DNA from: Enterobacter pseudoroggenkampii
GTDB taxonomy: Bacteria > Pseudomonadota > Gammaproteobacteria > Enterobacterales > Enterobacteriaceae
Length of the DNA: 64,000 nt
NCBI RefSeq assembly: GCF_026420145.1
Contig: NZ_JAPMLV010000002.1
Span: 434,001-498,000 of the forward strand
Direction of reading: 5' to 3'
Part shown: one piece after another, positions 8,736 to 21,390 of the stretch
Position numbering within the stretch: the stretch's first letter is position 1
Layout of the letters: each line of letters starts with the position of its first letter
Position numbers and translations under genes: made by a program
Notes under the pieces: generated by a model
What the model saw: the letters and a program-made list of their open reading frames with translations, nothing else
Told to the model about the DNA's origin: nothing
Databases searched by the model: none

Positions 8736-8760
8736 AAACGCCGGCACAAGGCCGGCGTTT
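8736..8760. terminator. Bidirectional terminator between ytfB and rplI
   Basis: AAACGCCGGC (8736-8745), loop ACAAG, GCCGGCGTTT (8751-8760): a perfect 10-bp stem ending in A and T tracts on either side, placed between two convergent genes. The minus-strand flank (TTTTGCGTTTT) is the stronger one and should end the rpsF operon. Confidence 0.9.
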
Positions 8761-8781
8761 CAACGTGAGCAGAGTAAAAAA

Positions 8782-9243
<462 letters not shown>

Positions 9244-9272
9244 TTAAAGTCGTATTAATGGACCGTGCCCGA

Positions 9273-9819
<547 letters not shown>

Positions 9820-9825
9820 CAGAAA

Positions 9826-10312
<487 letters not shown>

Positions 10313-10320
10313 GACGCGTC

Positions 10321-10349
10321 ATAATACTTGCGCGCCCCTGGAAACTCAA
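10321..10349 (-). promoter_or_regulatory. Sigma-70 promoter of the rpsF operon
   Basis: On the minus strand TTGAGT (10344-10349), a 17-base spacer and TATTAT (10321-10326), followed by the GC-rich stretch GACGCGTC. The GC-rich discriminator fits growth-rate and stringent control. Confidence 0.72.
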
Positions 10350-10562
10350 GCTGATTGCACAAATAATTCGCACAAAGCGCGAAGCGGGTCTAAGTGGGTG
10401 ATTTAAAATTGGTCACACCCGGAAGCGTTGTTTTTTTGAACAACTGCATCAGAAATGGTCACGCATCCCCGCCGGATGAGTGATTACACTTTAATCAGAG
10501 ATCACCTGAATTAAAGAAGGAGCATCCCCCCTCTCGCAGCACGCAGTCGTGGAGCGCATATC

Positions 10563-10838
10563 ATGAAAAAAATCGCATTAGCCATAGTGGCGGCGCTTTT
10601 GCTCAGTGCAAACGCGATGGCAGCCATCAAGATAGACAGCCGACAGGCCAGAAACATGGATGATGTGCAAAGCTTGGGCGTCATTTACATCAATCATAAT
10701 TTCGCCACGGAAAGTGAAGCAGATCAGGCCCTTAATGAAGAAACCGATGCGCAGGGCGCAACCTATTACCACGTGATGTTAACCCGTGAGCCCGGCAGCA
10801 ACGGCAACATGCACGCCAGTGCAGATATTTACCGATAA
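10563..10838 (+). CDS. yjfY: YjfY, small exported YhcN/BhsA-family (DUF1471) protein
   Basis: 91 residues: a signal peptide (MKKIALAIVAALLLSANAMA) and a mature part of about 70 residues with the DUF1471 pattern (QSLGVIYINHN, DAQGATYYHVM). It is periplasmic, and family members respond to envelope or oxidative stress; the precise role of YjfY is unknown. GGAG ten bases before ATG sets the start. Located between the rpsF and ula operons as in E. coli. Two more DUF1471-type proteins (bsmA, yjfN) lie on the other side of the ula genes. Confidence 0.9.
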   Translation: MKKIALAIVAALLLSANAMAAIKIDSRQARNMDDVQSLGVIYINHNFATESEADQALNEETDAQGATYYHVMLTREPGSNGNMHASADIYR

Positions 10839-10895
10839 CGCATTAACGCTAGCACCAGGAAAGCCAACAACGAGAACATAGCCATAGTTGACGTT

Positions 10896-10920
10896 GCCCC
10901 CTGCCCGGGGGCTTTTTTTT
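10896..10920 (+). terminator. Terminator of yjfY
   Basis: GCCCCC (10896-10901), loop TGCCC, GGGGGC (10907-10912), then eight Ts: a classical rho-independent terminator on the plus strand. Confidence 0.92.
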
Positions 10921-10928
10921 GTGAATGG

Positions 10929-10972
10929 CTCCGGAATACCACCGGTTACAACTGTTTTTAGGTATTCCAGAG
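10929..10972. repeat. Imperfect 12-bp inverted repeat downstream of ulaF
   Basis: CTCCGGAATACC (10929-10940) and GGTATTCCAGAG (10961-10972) pair with one mismatch around 20 bases, starting seven bases past the ulaF stop. No T tract follows on the minus strand, so it is more likely a 3' mRNA stem than a strong terminator. Confidence 0.5.
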
Positions 10973-10979
10973 CGCTTAT

Positions 10980-11666
10980 TCACTTCTGCCCGTAGTAGGC
11001 ATTCGGGCCGTGCTTGCGCATGAAATGCTTGTTCATCAGGTAATCATCAATGCCCTGAAGCTGTGGGTTGATGCCACGGGCAATCCACGCCATGCGTGCC
11101 ACCTCCTCCATGACGACCGCATTATGGACGGCGTCGTGGGCATCTTTTCCCCAGGCGAACGGGCCGTGCTGATAGACCACAATACCCGGCGTATGCAGCG
11201 GCTCACATTCTCCCAGCGTATCGATAATCACCTTTCCGGTGTTGAGCTCGTATTCACCTTCCACTTCATCCTGCGTTAATGCCCGCGTGCAGGGGATGTC
11301 GCCAAAGAAGTAGTCCGCGTGGGTCGTGCCCAGCGCCGGGATGGGCAGCCCGGCCTGGGCCCAGGCCGTCGCGTGCGTGGAGTGGGTATGCACCACGCCG
11401 CCAAGGGACGGATAGCGCTGGTACAGCGCCAGATGGGTTGCGGTATCTGAAGAGGGACGCCATTTTCCCTCCACGACGTTTCCGTCGAGATCCACCACCA
11501 CCATATCGTCTGCTTTCATGGTGTCGTACGCCACACCGCTCGGCTTAATCACGATCAGTCCCTGCTCGCGGTCGATAGCGCTGACGTTCCCCCAGGTGAA
11601 GGTGACCAGGCCATAGCGCGGCAGATCCATATTGGCTTCAAAGACCTGCTGTTTAAGCTTAAGCAT
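10980..11666 (-). CDS. ulaF: L-ribulose-5-phosphate 4-epimerase UlaF
   Basis: 228 residues, the E. coli length. Class II aldolase/epimerase family: it converts L-ribulose 5-phosphate to D-xylulose 5-phosphate, the last step of L-ascorbate catabolism. Zinc-ligand and active-site segments are visible ([32 protein letters not shown]). I chose ATG at 11666 (MLKLKQQV), inside the end of ulaE; the upstream in-frame extension is arginine-rich read-through of ulaE sequence. The 8-base overlap with ulaE suggests translational coupling. Confidence 0.97.
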   Translation of the reverse strand: MLKLKQQVFEANMDLPRYGLVTFTWGNVSAIDREQGLIVIKPSGVAYDTMKADDMVVVDLDGNVVEGKWRPSSDTATHLALYQRYPSLGGVVHTHSTHATAWAQAGLPIPALGTTHADYFFGDIPCTRALTQDEVEGEYELNTGKVIIDTLGECEPLHTPGIVVYQHGPFAWGKDAHDAVHNAVVMEEVARMAWIARGINPQLQGIDDYLMNKHFMRKHGPNAYYGQK

Positions 11667-12519
11667 GTTCAGCCTCCAGCAACCCTGCCCGCGCCATACG
11701 TTCGCGCACCCAGTCCCGCGCCTTCGCCACTTCCGCTGCCGGGTTGTCCGACGTCTCGCTCCACATCTCAATCAGGTAAGGCCCGCAATAGCCTGTCTCT
11801 TTGAGCGTTTCGAAGCACCGTTCAAAATCCACCACCCCGGTGCCGAACGGTACGTTTTTAAACACGCCAGGACGGGTATCTTTGACGTGCACCGCCACGA
11901 TATGCCCCATGCCTGCCTGCAGCTCCATCTGCACGTCGTTATCCCATGCTGACAGGTTGCCGATATCGGGATAAAGCTGGAACCACGGGTTATTCAGATA
12001 ATGCGCGTAGCCCAGCGCCTTGCTGATGGAGTTCATCAGGGGGTAGTCCATGATCTCCATCGCCAGCGTGACCTGTGCACGGCTTGCCATCTCAACGCTC
12101 TCTTTCAGGCCGTCACGGAAACGACGGCGCGTTTCATCGTTGGCTTCCTGATAGTAAACGTCATAACCCGCCAGCTGGATCACGCGGATACCGACATCCT
12201 GCGCAAAGCGAATGGCTTTACGCATGATCTCCAGCCCCTGCGCGCGTACGGCATCGTCTTCGCTGCCGAGCGGAAAACGACGGTGGGCGCTCAGGCACAT
12301 GGACGGCACGCGCACGCCCGTTTCAGCAACGGCGCTCACCAGCGCCAGGCGCTGTTCGCGGCTCCAGTCGAGGCGAGAGAGACGCTCGTCCGTCTCATCC
12401 ACGGACATTTCGACAAAATCGAAGCCCAGCTGTTTTGCCAGCTGTAACCGCTCCAGCCAGCACTCCCCCACAGGGAGTGCCTTTTCATAGATGCCAAGCG
12501 GAACCTGTTTTGACAACAT
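11659..12519 (-). CDS. ulaE: L-xylulose-5-phosphate 3-epimerase UlaE
   Basis: 286 residues, close to the 284 of E. coli. A TIM-barrel enzyme of the xylose-isomerase-like family converting L-xylulose 5-phosphate to L-ribulose 5-phosphate. Metal-site segments include the [10 protein letters not shown] region, [10 protein letters not shown] and VHVKDTRPG. Located between ulaD (nine-base gap) and ulaF (overlap). Confidence 0.97.
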   Translation of the reverse strand: MLSKQVPLGIYEKALPVGECWLERLQLAKQLGFDFVEMSVDETDERLSRLDWSREQRLALVSAVAETGVRVPSMCLSAHRRFPLGSEDDAVRAQGLEIMRKAIRFAQDVGIRVIQLAGYDVYYQEANDETRRRFRDGLKESVEMASRAQVTLAMEIMDYPLMNSISKALGYAHYLNNPWFQLYPDIGNLSAWDNDVQMELQAGMGHIVAVHVKDTRPGVFKNVPFGTGVVDFERCFETLKETGYCGPYLIEMWSETSDNPAAEVAKARDWVRERMARAGLLEAEHA

Positions 12520-12528
12520 ACCCGCTCC

Positions 12529-13179
12529 TTAGCCCCAAAGCTGAGCGATTGAGCGTTTGAACTGACGCGCCGCTTCCACCGGAGACGCCGCATCACGAAT
12601 GCTGCGACCGGCAATAAAGACGTGAATCGGAATGCCCTGGAACAGCGGCAGATCTTCCAGCGCCAGACCGCCGGTGACGGTGACTTTAAAGCCCATATCG
12701 GCCAGACGTTTGATCGCGCTGATATCCGCTTCGCCCCACGCCACCCCTGCGGCCTGCGCGTCGCGGCTACGGTGGTACACCACCTGCTGAATGCCCGCAT
12801 CGCGCCACTCCTGCGCCTGCTCCCAGGTCCAGAAACCGGTCAACTCAATCTGCACGTCGCCGTTAAACTCTTTTGCCACGTCCAGCGCGCCTTTGGCGGT
12901 GTTGATATCCGCACAGCAGATCACGGTGACCCAGTCAGCATTCGCTTCAAAGCACATGCGGGAGAGGATTTTACCTGCGTCGGCAATTTTGGCATCTGCC
13001 AGCACGATTTTATGCGGATAGAGCGCCTTCAGATCGCGAACGGCGCGCACGCCCTCGCCTACGCACAGAATGGTGCCCACTTCGATGATATCGACTTCTT
13101 CCGCGATCAGGCGGGTGGTTTCGTAAGCGTGGGACAGAGTTTGGTTATCCAGCGCAACCTGCAACATGGGTAATGACAT
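12529..13179 (-). CDS. ulaD: 3-keto-L-gulonate-6-phosphate decarboxylase UlaD
   Basis: 216 residues, the E. coli length. A magnesium-dependent (beta/alpha)8 enzyme of the orotidine-monophosphate-decarboxylase suprafamily that yields L-xylulose 5-phosphate and CO2. It shows the signature DAKIADAGK and the phosphate-binding [11 protein letters not shown] and FIAGRSI. ATG at 13179 follows AGAGGAATTGAAC; the TTG codon two codons upstream is not needed. Confidence 0.98.
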   Translation of the reverse strand: MSLPMLQVALDNQTLSHAYETTRLIAEEVDIIEVGTILCVGEGVRAVRDLKALYPHKIVLADAKIADAGKILSRMCFEANADWVTVICCADINTAKGALDVAKEFNGDVQIELTGFWTWEQAQEWRDAGIQQVVYHRSRDAQAAGVAWGEADISAIKRLADMGFKVTVTGGLALEDLPLFQGIPIHVFIAGRSIRDAASPVEAARQFKRSIAQLWG

Positions 13180-13191
13180 GTTCAATTCCTC

Positions 13192-13659
13192 TTAGACTGC
13201 CGCCGCAGTGGCGTTATCAATTAAATCCAGCACGTCCTGCTCGGTACGGCAGGCGCGTAAACGGTCGAAATTAGCTTCGTCATCAAACAGATTGACGATC
13301 TGCATGATGCCCACCTCCTGGTGGGTGTTAGCATCGACCGCGGCCATGGTGATCAGGATGTCGACCGGGTCGTTATCTTCGTGGTTGAATACCAGCGGCG
13401 TTTTCAGCGTCACCAGCGCGAAGCCGGTTTTCTTCACGCCCTCTTCAGGACGCCCATGCGGCATTGCCAGCCCTGGCGCTATCACAAAATAAGGGCCGTG
13501 CTGCGCGACGCCATCAAGAATGGCCTGGTAGTAACGCGGCTCGACAACGTCAGCCTTAACCAGCAGATCCACGCTCAGCTTCACCGCTTCCTGCCAGGTG
13601 CTGGACTCAGCCTGTAAAAGGATGGAGTTATTCTCTGCCAGCGAATCACGTAGTTTCAT
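13192..13659 (-). CDS. ulaC: L-ascorbate PTS enzyme IIA, UlaC
   Basis: 155 residues. Cytoplasmic IIA component of the mannitol/fructose type: phospho-HPr phosphorylates the histidine in [14 protein letters not shown], and phosphate passes to UlaB. Twelve bases separate it from ulaD and nine from ulaB. Confidence 0.98.
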   Translation of the reverse strand: MKLRDSLAENNSILLQAESSTWQEAVKLSVDLLVKADVVEPRYYQAILDGVAQHGPYFVIAPGLAMPHGRPEEGVKKTGFALVTLKTPLVFNHEDNDPVDILITMAAVDANTHQEVGIMQIVNLFDDEANFDRLRACRTEQDVLDLIDNATAAAV

Positions 13660-13668
13660 GTGGCGTCC

Positions 13669-13974
13669 TTATTTCACGTCTTGTGGGAAGTGCTCTTTAA
13701 TCACTTCCAGCAGTTTTGGTCCGAAATCCGCAGGCGAAAGCATGTTGCGCACGCCCACCACATATTTATTGCCCGACACGCTAATTTCGCCGGCGATATG
13801 GGTAGAGGCGATGATGATGTCCGCGCCGTTGAGTTCACTTTTGTATTCACCCACCGCGCAGCTGTTCACCGTGTGGTCGATGTTTGACTGGGTTAAAAAC
13901 TGGTCCACTTTCATCTTCATGATCATGGAGCTGCCTTGCCCATTGCCACACACAGCCAGGATACGTACGGTCAT
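13669..13974 (-). CDS. ulaB: L-ascorbate PTS enzyme IIB, UlaB
   Basis: 101 residues, the E. coli length. The IIB P-loop with the phosphorylated cysteine is at the N-terminus ([16 protein letters not shown]). It takes phosphate from UlaC and passes it to the ascorbate carried by UlaA. ATG at 13974 follows AAGGAG. Confidence 0.98.
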   Translation of the reverse strand: MTVRILAVCGNGQGSSMIMKMKVDQFLTQSNIDHTVNSCAVGEYKSELNGADIIIASTHIAGEISVSGNKYVVGVRNMLSPADFGPKLLEVIKEHFPQDVK

Positions 13975-13986
13975 AATCAAAACTCC

Positions 13987-15745
<1,759 letters not shown>

Positions 15746-16810
15746 ATGAGTAAAGTGAACACCATCACCCGTGAGTCATGGATTCTGAGCACCTTCCCGG
15801 AGTGGGGCAGCTGGCTGAATGAAGAGATCGAGCAGGAACAGGTTGCTCCTGGCACGTTTGCAATGTGGTGGCTGGGCTGTACCGGTATCTGGCTGAAATC
15901 AGAAGGTGGTGCCAACATCTGCGTCGATTTCTGGTGCGGCACCGGCAAGCAGAGCCACGGCAACCCGCTGATGAAAAAAGGCCATCAGATGCAGCGCATG
16001 GCGGGCGTAGAAAAACTGCAGCCGAACCTGCGTACCACACCGTTTGTGCTCGATCCGTTTGCCATTCGCCAGATCGACGCCGTCCTTTCTACTCACGATC
16101 ACAACGATCACATCGACGTGAACGTGGCGGCTGCGGTGATGCAAAACTGTGCTGACGATGTGCCGTTTATCGGGCCACAGACCTGCGTGGATCTGTGGAT
16201 CGGCTGGGGCGTGCCGAAAGAGCGCTGCATCGTGATGAAGCCTGGGGACGTGGTGAAAATTAAAGATATTGAAATTCACGCGCTGGACGCCTTTGACCGT
16301 ACAGCACTGATCACCCTGCCTGCCGATCAGAAAGCCGCGGGTGTACTGCCGGACGGTATGGATGAGCGCGCGGTTAACTATCTGTTTAAAACCCCTGGCG
16401 GCTCCCTGTACCACAGCGGCGACTCTCACTACTCCAACTACTACGCGAAGCACGGTAACGAGCATCAGATTGACGTGGCGCTGGGCTCCTACGGCGAGAA
16501 CCCGCGCGGTATTACCGACAAAATGACCAGCGCCGACATGCTGCGCATGGCGGAAGCGCTGAATACCAAAGTGGTGATTCCGTTCCACCACGATATCTGG
16601 TCAAACTTCCAGGCCGATCCGCAGGAGATCCGCGTGCTGTGGGAAATGAAAAAAGACCGCCTGAAGTATGGCTTCAAGCCGTTCATCTGGCAGGTCGGCG
16701 GCAAGTTCACCTGGCCACTGGACAAAGATAATCTCGAATATCACTACCCACGTGGTTTCGATGATTGCTTCACCATTGAGCCAGACCTGCCGTTCAAGTC
16801 CTTCCTCTGA
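15746..16810 (+). CDS. ulaG: L-ascorbate-6-phosphate lactonase UlaG
   Basis: 354 residues, the E. coli length. A manganese metallo-beta-lactamase-fold enzyme hydrolysing L-ascorbate 6-phosphate to 3-keto-L-gulonate 6-phosphate, the substrate of UlaD. The metal motif is [10 protein letters not shown], with further ligand segments HSGDSHYSN and [14 protein letters not shown] lies nine bases before ATG at 15746. Transcribed divergently from ulaABCDEF and followed by its own terminator. Confidence 0.98.
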   Translation: MSKVNTITRESWILSTFPEWGSWLNEEIEQEQVAPGTFAMWWLGCTGIWLKSEGGANICVDFWCGTGKQSHGNPLMKKGHQMQRMAGVEKLQPNLRTTPFVLDPFAIRQIDAVLSTHDHNDHIDVNVAAAVMQNCADDVPFIGPQTCVDLWIGWGVPKERCIVMKPGDVVKIKDIEIHALDAFDRTALITLPADQKAAGVLPDGMDERAVNYLFKTPGGSLYHSGDSHYSNYYAKHGNEHQIDVALGSYGENPRGITDKMTSADMLRMAEALNTKVVIPFHHDIWSNFQADPQEIRVLWEMKKDRLKYGFKPFIWQVGGKFTWPLDKDNLEYHYPRGFDDCFTIEPDLPFKSFL

Positions 16811-16820
16811 TTGTGCAGCC

Positions 16821-16849
16821 ACATCGCCAGACATGATGTCTGGCGATGT
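16821..16849 (+). terminator. Terminator of ulaG
   Basis: ACATCGCCAGACA (16821-16833), loop TGA, TGTCTGGCGATGT (16837-16849): a perfect 13-bp stem followed by a T-rich stretch (ATATTTCTTTT). Confidence 0.88.
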
Positions 16850-16920
16850 CATATTTCTTTTAGTAATTTCACGCTATTTCAAATATCATCTTTTCAAATC
16901 AATTCTTATCGGAATAGCTC

Positions 16921-17676
16921 ATGACGGAAGCGCAACGGCATCAAATTCTCCTGGAACTCCTGGCGCAAACCGGGTTTATCACCGTCGAGAAAGTGATCGA
17001 ACGTTTAGGCATCTCCCCGGCAACGGCGCGGCGGGATATCAACAAGCTGGATGAAAGCGGCAAGCTGAAAAAGGTCCGCAACGGCGCGGAAGCGATCAGC
17101 CAGCAGCGCCCTCGCTGGTCTCCGATGAATATTCATCAGGCGCAGAATCATGATGAAAAAGTGCGGATTGCCAGAGCCGCATCGCAGCTGGTGAATCCCG
17201 GCGAGAGCGTGGTCATCAACTGCGGCTCCACGGCGTTTCTGCTGGGCCGTGAAATGTGCGGCAAGCCGGTGCAAATCATCACCAACTACTTACCGCTCGC
17301 CAACTATCTCATCGACCAGGAGCATGAGAGCGTGGTGATCATGGGCGGGCAGTACAACAAAAGCCAGTCCATCACCCTTAGCCCTCAGGACAGCGAAAAC
17401 AGTCTCTATGCCGGGCACTGGATGTTTACCAGTGGCAAAGGCCTGACGGCAGATGGCCTGTATAAAACCGATATGCTGACCGCGATGGCGGAGCAAAACA
17501 TGCTTAACGTTGTGGGCAAGCTCGTTGTGCTGGTCGACAGCAGCAAAGTGGGCGAGCGCGCAGGGATGTTATTCAGCCGTGCCGAACAGATCGACATGGT
17601 GATCACCGGCAAAGGCGCCAACCCTGAGATCCTCCAGAAGCTGGAAGATCAGGGCGTAAAAGTGCTGCGCGTTTAA
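16921..17676 (+). CDS. ulaR: DeoR-family repressor UlaR
   Basis: 251 residues, the E. coli length. An N-terminal DeoR helix-turn-helix (about 6-57, [20 protein letters not shown]) and a C-terminal sugar-phosphate sensor domain ([15 protein letters not shown]). It represses the ula genes; L-ascorbate 6-phosphate releases it in E. coli. It has its own transcript start after the ulaG terminator. Its stop overlaps the convergent yjfP end by four bases. Confidence 0.97.
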   Translation: MTEAQRHQILLELLAQTGFITVEKVIERLGISPATARRDINKLDESGKLKKVRNGAEAISQQRPRWSPMNIHQAQNHDEKVRIARAASQLVNPGESVVINCGSTAFLLGREMCGKPVQIITNYLPLANYLIDQEHESVVIMGGQYNKSQSITLSPQDSENSLYAGHWMFTSGKGLTADGLYKTDMLTAMAEQNMLNVVGKLVVLVDSSKVGERAGMLFSRAEQIDMVITGKGANPEILQKLEDQGVKVLRV

Positions 17677-18395
17677 AGGTGCTGGCGGAAAAACGCTACC
17701 GTGGCATCCAGCGCCGTTGGCGTGATGCGGTGGCGGACGCCCGGTTCCCACAGACAGGTCAGATTACCGTCCAGTCCTGCATTCATTAACGCCTGCTGCA
17801 GGCGGAAGGTTCCCTCGGGCGGGACCACATCATCCGCGTCACCGTGCCACAGCAGCAGCGGGCGATCGGCCAGGCGCGGCAATGCCCGGGTCACTTCCCA
17901 CTCTTCGAGCGTCGCGGTGATTTCTGCTAAATCCTGAGGGGGAAAGAGCGTCTTCGCCAGCGACGTAAAATAGCCCGAGCCCATCAGGCAGGCGACAGAC
18001 TTCACTTCAGGATGATGCGTCATAATCCCCAGCGCCGTCATACCGCCCATCGACGCTCCAGCCACGGCCAGACGATTGTCGGCCACCAGCCCTGCCTCAT
18101 ACAGCGCATCGCGTAGCCCGGCAAACTCGGTCAGACTCCCGTGCAGAATGTGCCAGAACTGCCCAAGACGCGCCTGTTCGTTACCCAAAAAGCGTGCACC
18201 GTGGTCGGGTGCATCCGGCATCACTACCCGAAACCCCGCCTGCGCCAGCGCGACGGCAAAATAACTGTAAACCAGCTTCGATGAGGTAAACCCATGATAA
18301 AAAACCACAACAGGCAGCGGTTTATCACGTTTACCCGCTGGCATCGCGTGTAAAATTTCATGGTCGCCGAGGTGGCGTATTTCAATTTCAATCAT
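17673..18395 (-). CDS. yjfP: Alpha/beta-hydrolase esterase YjfP
   Basis: 240 residues, slightly shorter than E. coli YjfP (about 249). The nucleophile serine is in [13 protein letters not shown], the acid in [12 protein letters not shown] and the histidine in [10 protein letters not shown]; the oxyanion region is FYHGFTSSK. The E. coli enzyme hydrolyses short acyl esters in vitro; its natural substrate is not known. Convergent with ulaR. Confidence 0.92.
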   Translation of the reverse strand: MIEIEIRHLGDHEILHAMPAGKRDKPLPVVVFYHGFTSSKLVYSYFAVALAQAGFRVVMPDAPDHGARFLGNEQARLGQFWHILHGSLTEFAGLRDALYEAGLVADNRLAVAGASMGGMTALGIMTHHPEVKSVACLMGSGYFTSLAKTLFPPQDLAEITATLEEWEVTRALPRLADRPLLLWHGDADDVVPPEGTFRLQQALMNAGLDGNLTCLWEPGVRHRITPTALDATVAFFRQHL

Positions 18396-18553
18396 TGTCG
18401 ACCCTGTGCGAATGTATGATTCATAATGTTGAGAACTGGGTTACGCTTTCACGTCATTTTCATTCGAAATATACGTCCCAGATAACACTTCGGGAACATT
18501 CCCCCAAAACTAAATTCACAGACAACTACACTATGGCTATCAGGAAACGAGAT

Positions 18554-18862
18554 ATGGTTATGCGCAGGTTTGCTGCTTTATTGCTGGTGTTTCTGCTCAG
18601 TGGCTGTAGCGCGCTGCAGGGAACGCCGCAACCCGCTCCACCGGTCGCCGATCATCCGCAGGAGATTCGTCGTAATCAGACGGAAGGATTACAACGAATG
18701 GGCACCATCTCCGCGCTGGTTCGCGGCTCTCCGGATGACGCAGAAGCGGCAATAAAAGCACAGGCCGTCGCCGCCAAAGCAGATTATTACGTCATCATTA
18801 TGATCGACGAAACCATCATAACGGGACAGTGGTATTCCCAGGCCATTTTGTACCGTAAATAA
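18554..18862 (+). CDS. bsmA: Biofilm stress lipoprotein BsmA (DUF1471)
   Basis: About 102 residues from ATG at 18554 (MVMRRF). A lipoprotein signal ends in the lipobox LLSGC, so it should be anchored in the envelope. The mature region has a DUF1471 fold pattern (GTISALVRGSPDDAEAAIKA, then TGQWYSQAILYRK). In E. coli BsmA (YjfO) is linked to peroxide and acid tolerance in biofilms. The frame stays open upstream to 18395, but that part does not look like a signal peptide. Next to yjfP and yjfN as in E. coli. Confidence 0.85.
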   Translation: MVMRRFAALLLVFLLSGCSALQGTPQPAPPVADHPQEIRRNQTEGLQRMGTISALVRGSPDDAEAAIKAQAVAAKADYYVIIMIDETIITGQWYSQAILYRK

Positions 18863-18921
18863 TGGTTTACCTTTGAACGAGATTTACACTGCTTTGCGTC
18901 CATAGACATTTTCCTGTCCAC

Positions 18922-18960
18922 AATAAACTCCATGCCCGCGTCAATGGAAGGGAGTTTATT
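18922..18960. repeat. Perfect 10-bp inverted repeat between bsmA and yjfN
   Basis: AATAAACTCC (18922-18931) and GGAGTTTATT (18951-18960) pair exactly, with CAT/ATG extending the inner stem. It follows bsmA by 60 bases and precedes yjfN by 50. It may end or stabilise the bsmA transcript, or act as an operator; no long T tract follows. Confidence 0.5.
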
Positions 18961-19010
18961 TGCGAAGGATTGCCCGGCGGATACCGGATATATGTGAAAT
19001 GGAGCTGACG

Positions 19011-19286
19011 ATGAAACGAACTCTTGCTTTGACCTCACTGTTGCTCTCAGCAGGCCTGCTGAGCACCACCGCGCAGTCAGCAGAATTCGCCAGTGCTGAT
19101 TGTGTGACTGGCCTGAATGAAATTGGCCAGATCTCCGTGAATAATATTTCGGGGAGCCCGCAAGACGTTGAACGTGTCGTGGCATTAAAGGCCGATGAGC
19201 AGGGTGCTTCATGGTATCGCATCATCCAGATGCAGGAAGATAACCATATCGACCACTGGCGGGTACAGGCCATTCTCTACGTGTAA
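19011..19286 (+). CDS. yjfN: YjfN, small exported DUF1471 protein
   Basis: 91 residues, the E. coli length. Signal peptide of about 24 residues (MKRTLALTSLLLSAGLLSTT to AQSA) and a short mature domain (VTGLNEIGQISVNNISGSPQ, ASWYRIIQMQEDN). In E. coli YjfN has been described as an activator of the periplasmic protease DegP; I rely on memory for that. GGAG lies six bases before ATG at 19011. The upstream in-frame extension lacks a signal sequence and was left out. Confidence 0.9.
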   Translation: MKRTLALTSLLLSAGLLSTTAQSAEFASADCVTGLNEIGQISVNNISGSPQDVERVVALKADEQGASWYRIIQMQEDNHIDHWRVQAILYV

Positions 19287-19299
19287 TCTCCCTCCTGAT

Positions 19300-19326
19300 A
19301 AAAGCCACTTATTTTTAGTGGCTTTT
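19300..19326 (+). terminator. Terminator of yjfN
   Basis: AAAAGCCACT (19300-19309), loop TATTTTT, AGTGGCTTTT (19317-19326), followed by CGTTTTTG. A perfect 10-bp stem. Confidence 0.88.
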
Positions 19327-19400
19327 CGTTTTTGCAAATTTTTTATCTTATAAAAAACAAATCAAGAACAATAAAATAACATTTTGTTACATTAAATCAG

Positions 19401-19434
19401 TAAACGTAATTCCCGCTCTGCCGTTGAAGAACCA
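19401..19434 (+). promoter_or_regulatory. FliA-like (sigma-28) promoter of the Cache chemoreceptor
   Basis: TAAACGTA (19401-19408), an 11-base spacer, and GCCGTTGA (19420-19427). Compared with TAAAGTTT-N11-GCCGATAA, the TAAA and GCCG cores and the spacing match; the outer -10 bases are weaker. The receptor start codon is 32 bases past the -10. Confidence 0.62.
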
Positions 19435-19458
19435 TACCTTTTCAATGATGAGCAATTT

Positions 19459-21390
19459 ATGATCAACATTTTTCGCCGCGCAGGCCTGGGTGCGAAGCTG
19501 TCACTGCTTACCGGCGTCAGTGTCGCCACGCTGTTTCTGCTTTTCACTTTTCTGCTCAGTCAAAAAGCCAGCCAGCAGCTTGAAGCCCTTGCGGTAGAAG
19601 ATCTGCATAATCAGTCCACCGGCATGGTCGACATGGTGCAAATGTTTAACACCAGCCTGAGTGAAGAGGTTGAGAGCTATACCCGTCTGTTCACCACCTT
19701 TTTACCGCAGCCCCTGAACATTGATGCTTCCCAAACCCAGACAATTAACGGGCTCAGCGTTCCGCTTCTGAAAGGCGGAGATACCGGGCTGCATGAAAAC
19801 AACACGCTTTCGGACGCGTTCCTGAACCGTACGGGAGCCATTTCGACGCTGTTTGTACGCAGCGGTAACGACTTTGTTCGCGTAGCCACTTCCCTGCGTA
19901 AAGAGAACGGCGAGCGGGCAATGGGTACCGTTCTGGATAACGCCAGCCCGGCCTTTGCCGCCGTCAACAAAGGTGAAGTCTACCGCGGCCTGGCGCTGCT
20001 GTTTGGCAAACGCTACATCACCCAGTACCAGCCGGTTAAAAACGCCGAAGGACAGGTCATTGCGATCGTCTTTGTCGGGGTGGACATCACCCACTCCTGG
20101 AACGTCATGCGTGAGAAAATCCTCAACCGCCGCCTGGGCGAGAGCGGTCACTTCTTCGTGCTGGATCGCAGCAACGGCAAAACGCGCGGGCAATACCTTT
20201 TCCACGCCAGCGAAGAGGGAAAACTGCCGAAGTGGGACGACGCGACGCAGCAGCAGCTTCTGAGTAATAAACCCGGCACGCTGGAGCGCGTAAGCGACGA
20301 CGGCCGCACGCTGAAAATGGCTTATACCCCGCTGCCAGGCTGGAACTGGACTATCGTGGGTGAAGTGGATAAATCGGTGCTGCTCTCAAGCGTCACCGCC
20401 ATGCGCGACGGTTTCCTCCTCGCCGGTACGGCATTGTCCATCCTGTTTGCTGGCCTGTTCGTGGTCCTGATTCGCCGCGTGCTGACCCGACCACTGCGCA
20501 ATGTGATCCATCTTGCCCGGCAATATGCCGCAGGGGATCTCCGTTCCAGCCTGCCCGTGACGCGTCAGGACGAAGTCGGCCAGCTGATCGACGCCATCAA
20601 CGGCATCGGTGGCGGCCTGCAAAAAATTGTCCTGCAGGTCCGCGAGGCCGCAGGTGAGATCCATTCAGGCACCAACGCGCTAGCCGCCGATACGGGCGAA
20701 ATTTCAGAGCAGATCAACAAGCAGGCCAGCAGCGTGGAAGAGACCTCCGCCAGCATGGAGCAGCTGGCCGCCACCGTACAGCAAAATGCCGCCAACATGG
20801 AGCAAACGCAGCAGCTGGTGGGTGAAACCTCGCTCGCGGTTCATCAGGGCGGTGAGACGGTCACCCACGCGGTGTCGACCATGGACGACATTCGCGAAGC
20901 GTCAAAACGCATCGCAGACATCACGCGCGTGATCGAGTCCATTGCTTTCCAGACCAATATCCTGGCGCTGAATGCGGCCGTGGAAGCGGCTCGCGCGGGC
21001 GAGCACGGTAAAGGGTTTGCGGTCGTCGCGCAGGAAGTTCGCGCCCTGGCGGGACGCAGCGCTAACGCGGTGAAGGAGATTGAACAGCTGATTGGCGATA
21101 CGCTCAGAAAAGTCAGTGAGGGTCATGCGCTGTCTGAACAGACGCGCCTGGCGATGGATGACATCATCATTCATATCGATAACATCAGCCAGCTGGTCAC
21201 CGAGATTAACCATGCCTCACGCGAGCAGTCCGCCGGAATCGGTCAGGTGAACCTCGCCATGACCCACATTGGCGAAGCGTCGCATATCAATGCCGATCGC
21301 ATCTCACGCAGCGAACAAACGGCTCAAACGCTGCGCGAGAAGGGTTCACACCTGGCTCAACTGGTGAGTCTGTTCCAGCTAAAAGGCTAG
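19459..21390 (+). CDS. Methyl-accepting chemotaxis protein with Cache-type sensor
   Basis: 643 residues. Membrane segment 1 (about 13-35), a large periplasmic part of about 285 residues with a Cache_3-Cache_2-like look (KRYITQYQPV, GQVIAIVFVGVDITHSW, PLPGWNWTIVGEVDKS), membrane segment 2 (about 322-345), HAMP, then the signalling helices with ESIAFQTNILALNAAVEAAR. It ends LVSLFQLKG without the NWETF tether, so adaptation should rely on other receptors or on direct CheR/CheB access. The ligand is unknown; such domains bind small organic acids or amino acids. It overlaps the convergent aidB by four bases. E. coli has no receptor here. Confidence 0.92.
   Translation: MINIFRRAGLGAKLSLLTGVSVATLFLLFTFLLSQKASQQLEALAVEDLHNQSTGMVDMVQMFNTSLSEEVESYTRLFTTFLPQPLNIDASQTQTINGLSVPLLKGGDTGLHENNTLSDAFLNRTGAISTLFVRSGNDFVRVATSLRKENGERAMGTVLDNASPAFAAVNKGEVYRGLALLFGKRYITQYQPVKNAEGQVIAIVFVGVDITHSWNVMREKILNRRLGESGHFFVLDRSNGKTRGQYLFHASEEGKLPKWDDATQQQLLSNKPGTLERVSDDGRTLKMAYTPLPGWNWTIVGEVDKSVLLSSVTAMRDGFLLAGTALSILFAGLFVVLIRRVLTRPLRNVIHLARQYAAGDLRSSLPVTRQDEVGQLIDAINGIGGGLQKIVLQVREAAGEIHSGTNALAADTGEISEQINKQASSVEETSASMEQLAATVQQNAANMEQTQQLVGETSLAVHQGGETVTHAVSTMDDIREASKRIADITRVIESIAFQTNILALNAAVEAARAGEHGKGFAVVAQEVRALAGRSANAVKEIEQLIGDTLRKVSEGHALSEQTRLAMDDIIIHIDNISQLVTEINHASREQSAGIGQVNLAMTHIGEASHINADRISRSEQTAQTLREKGSHLAQLVSLFQLKG

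Noticed and set aside
15899..16591. 230-codon antisense open frame over ulaG
   Set aside because: His/Val/Arg-rich translation typical of reverse-strand shadow of a coding gene; no start signal or family resemblance.
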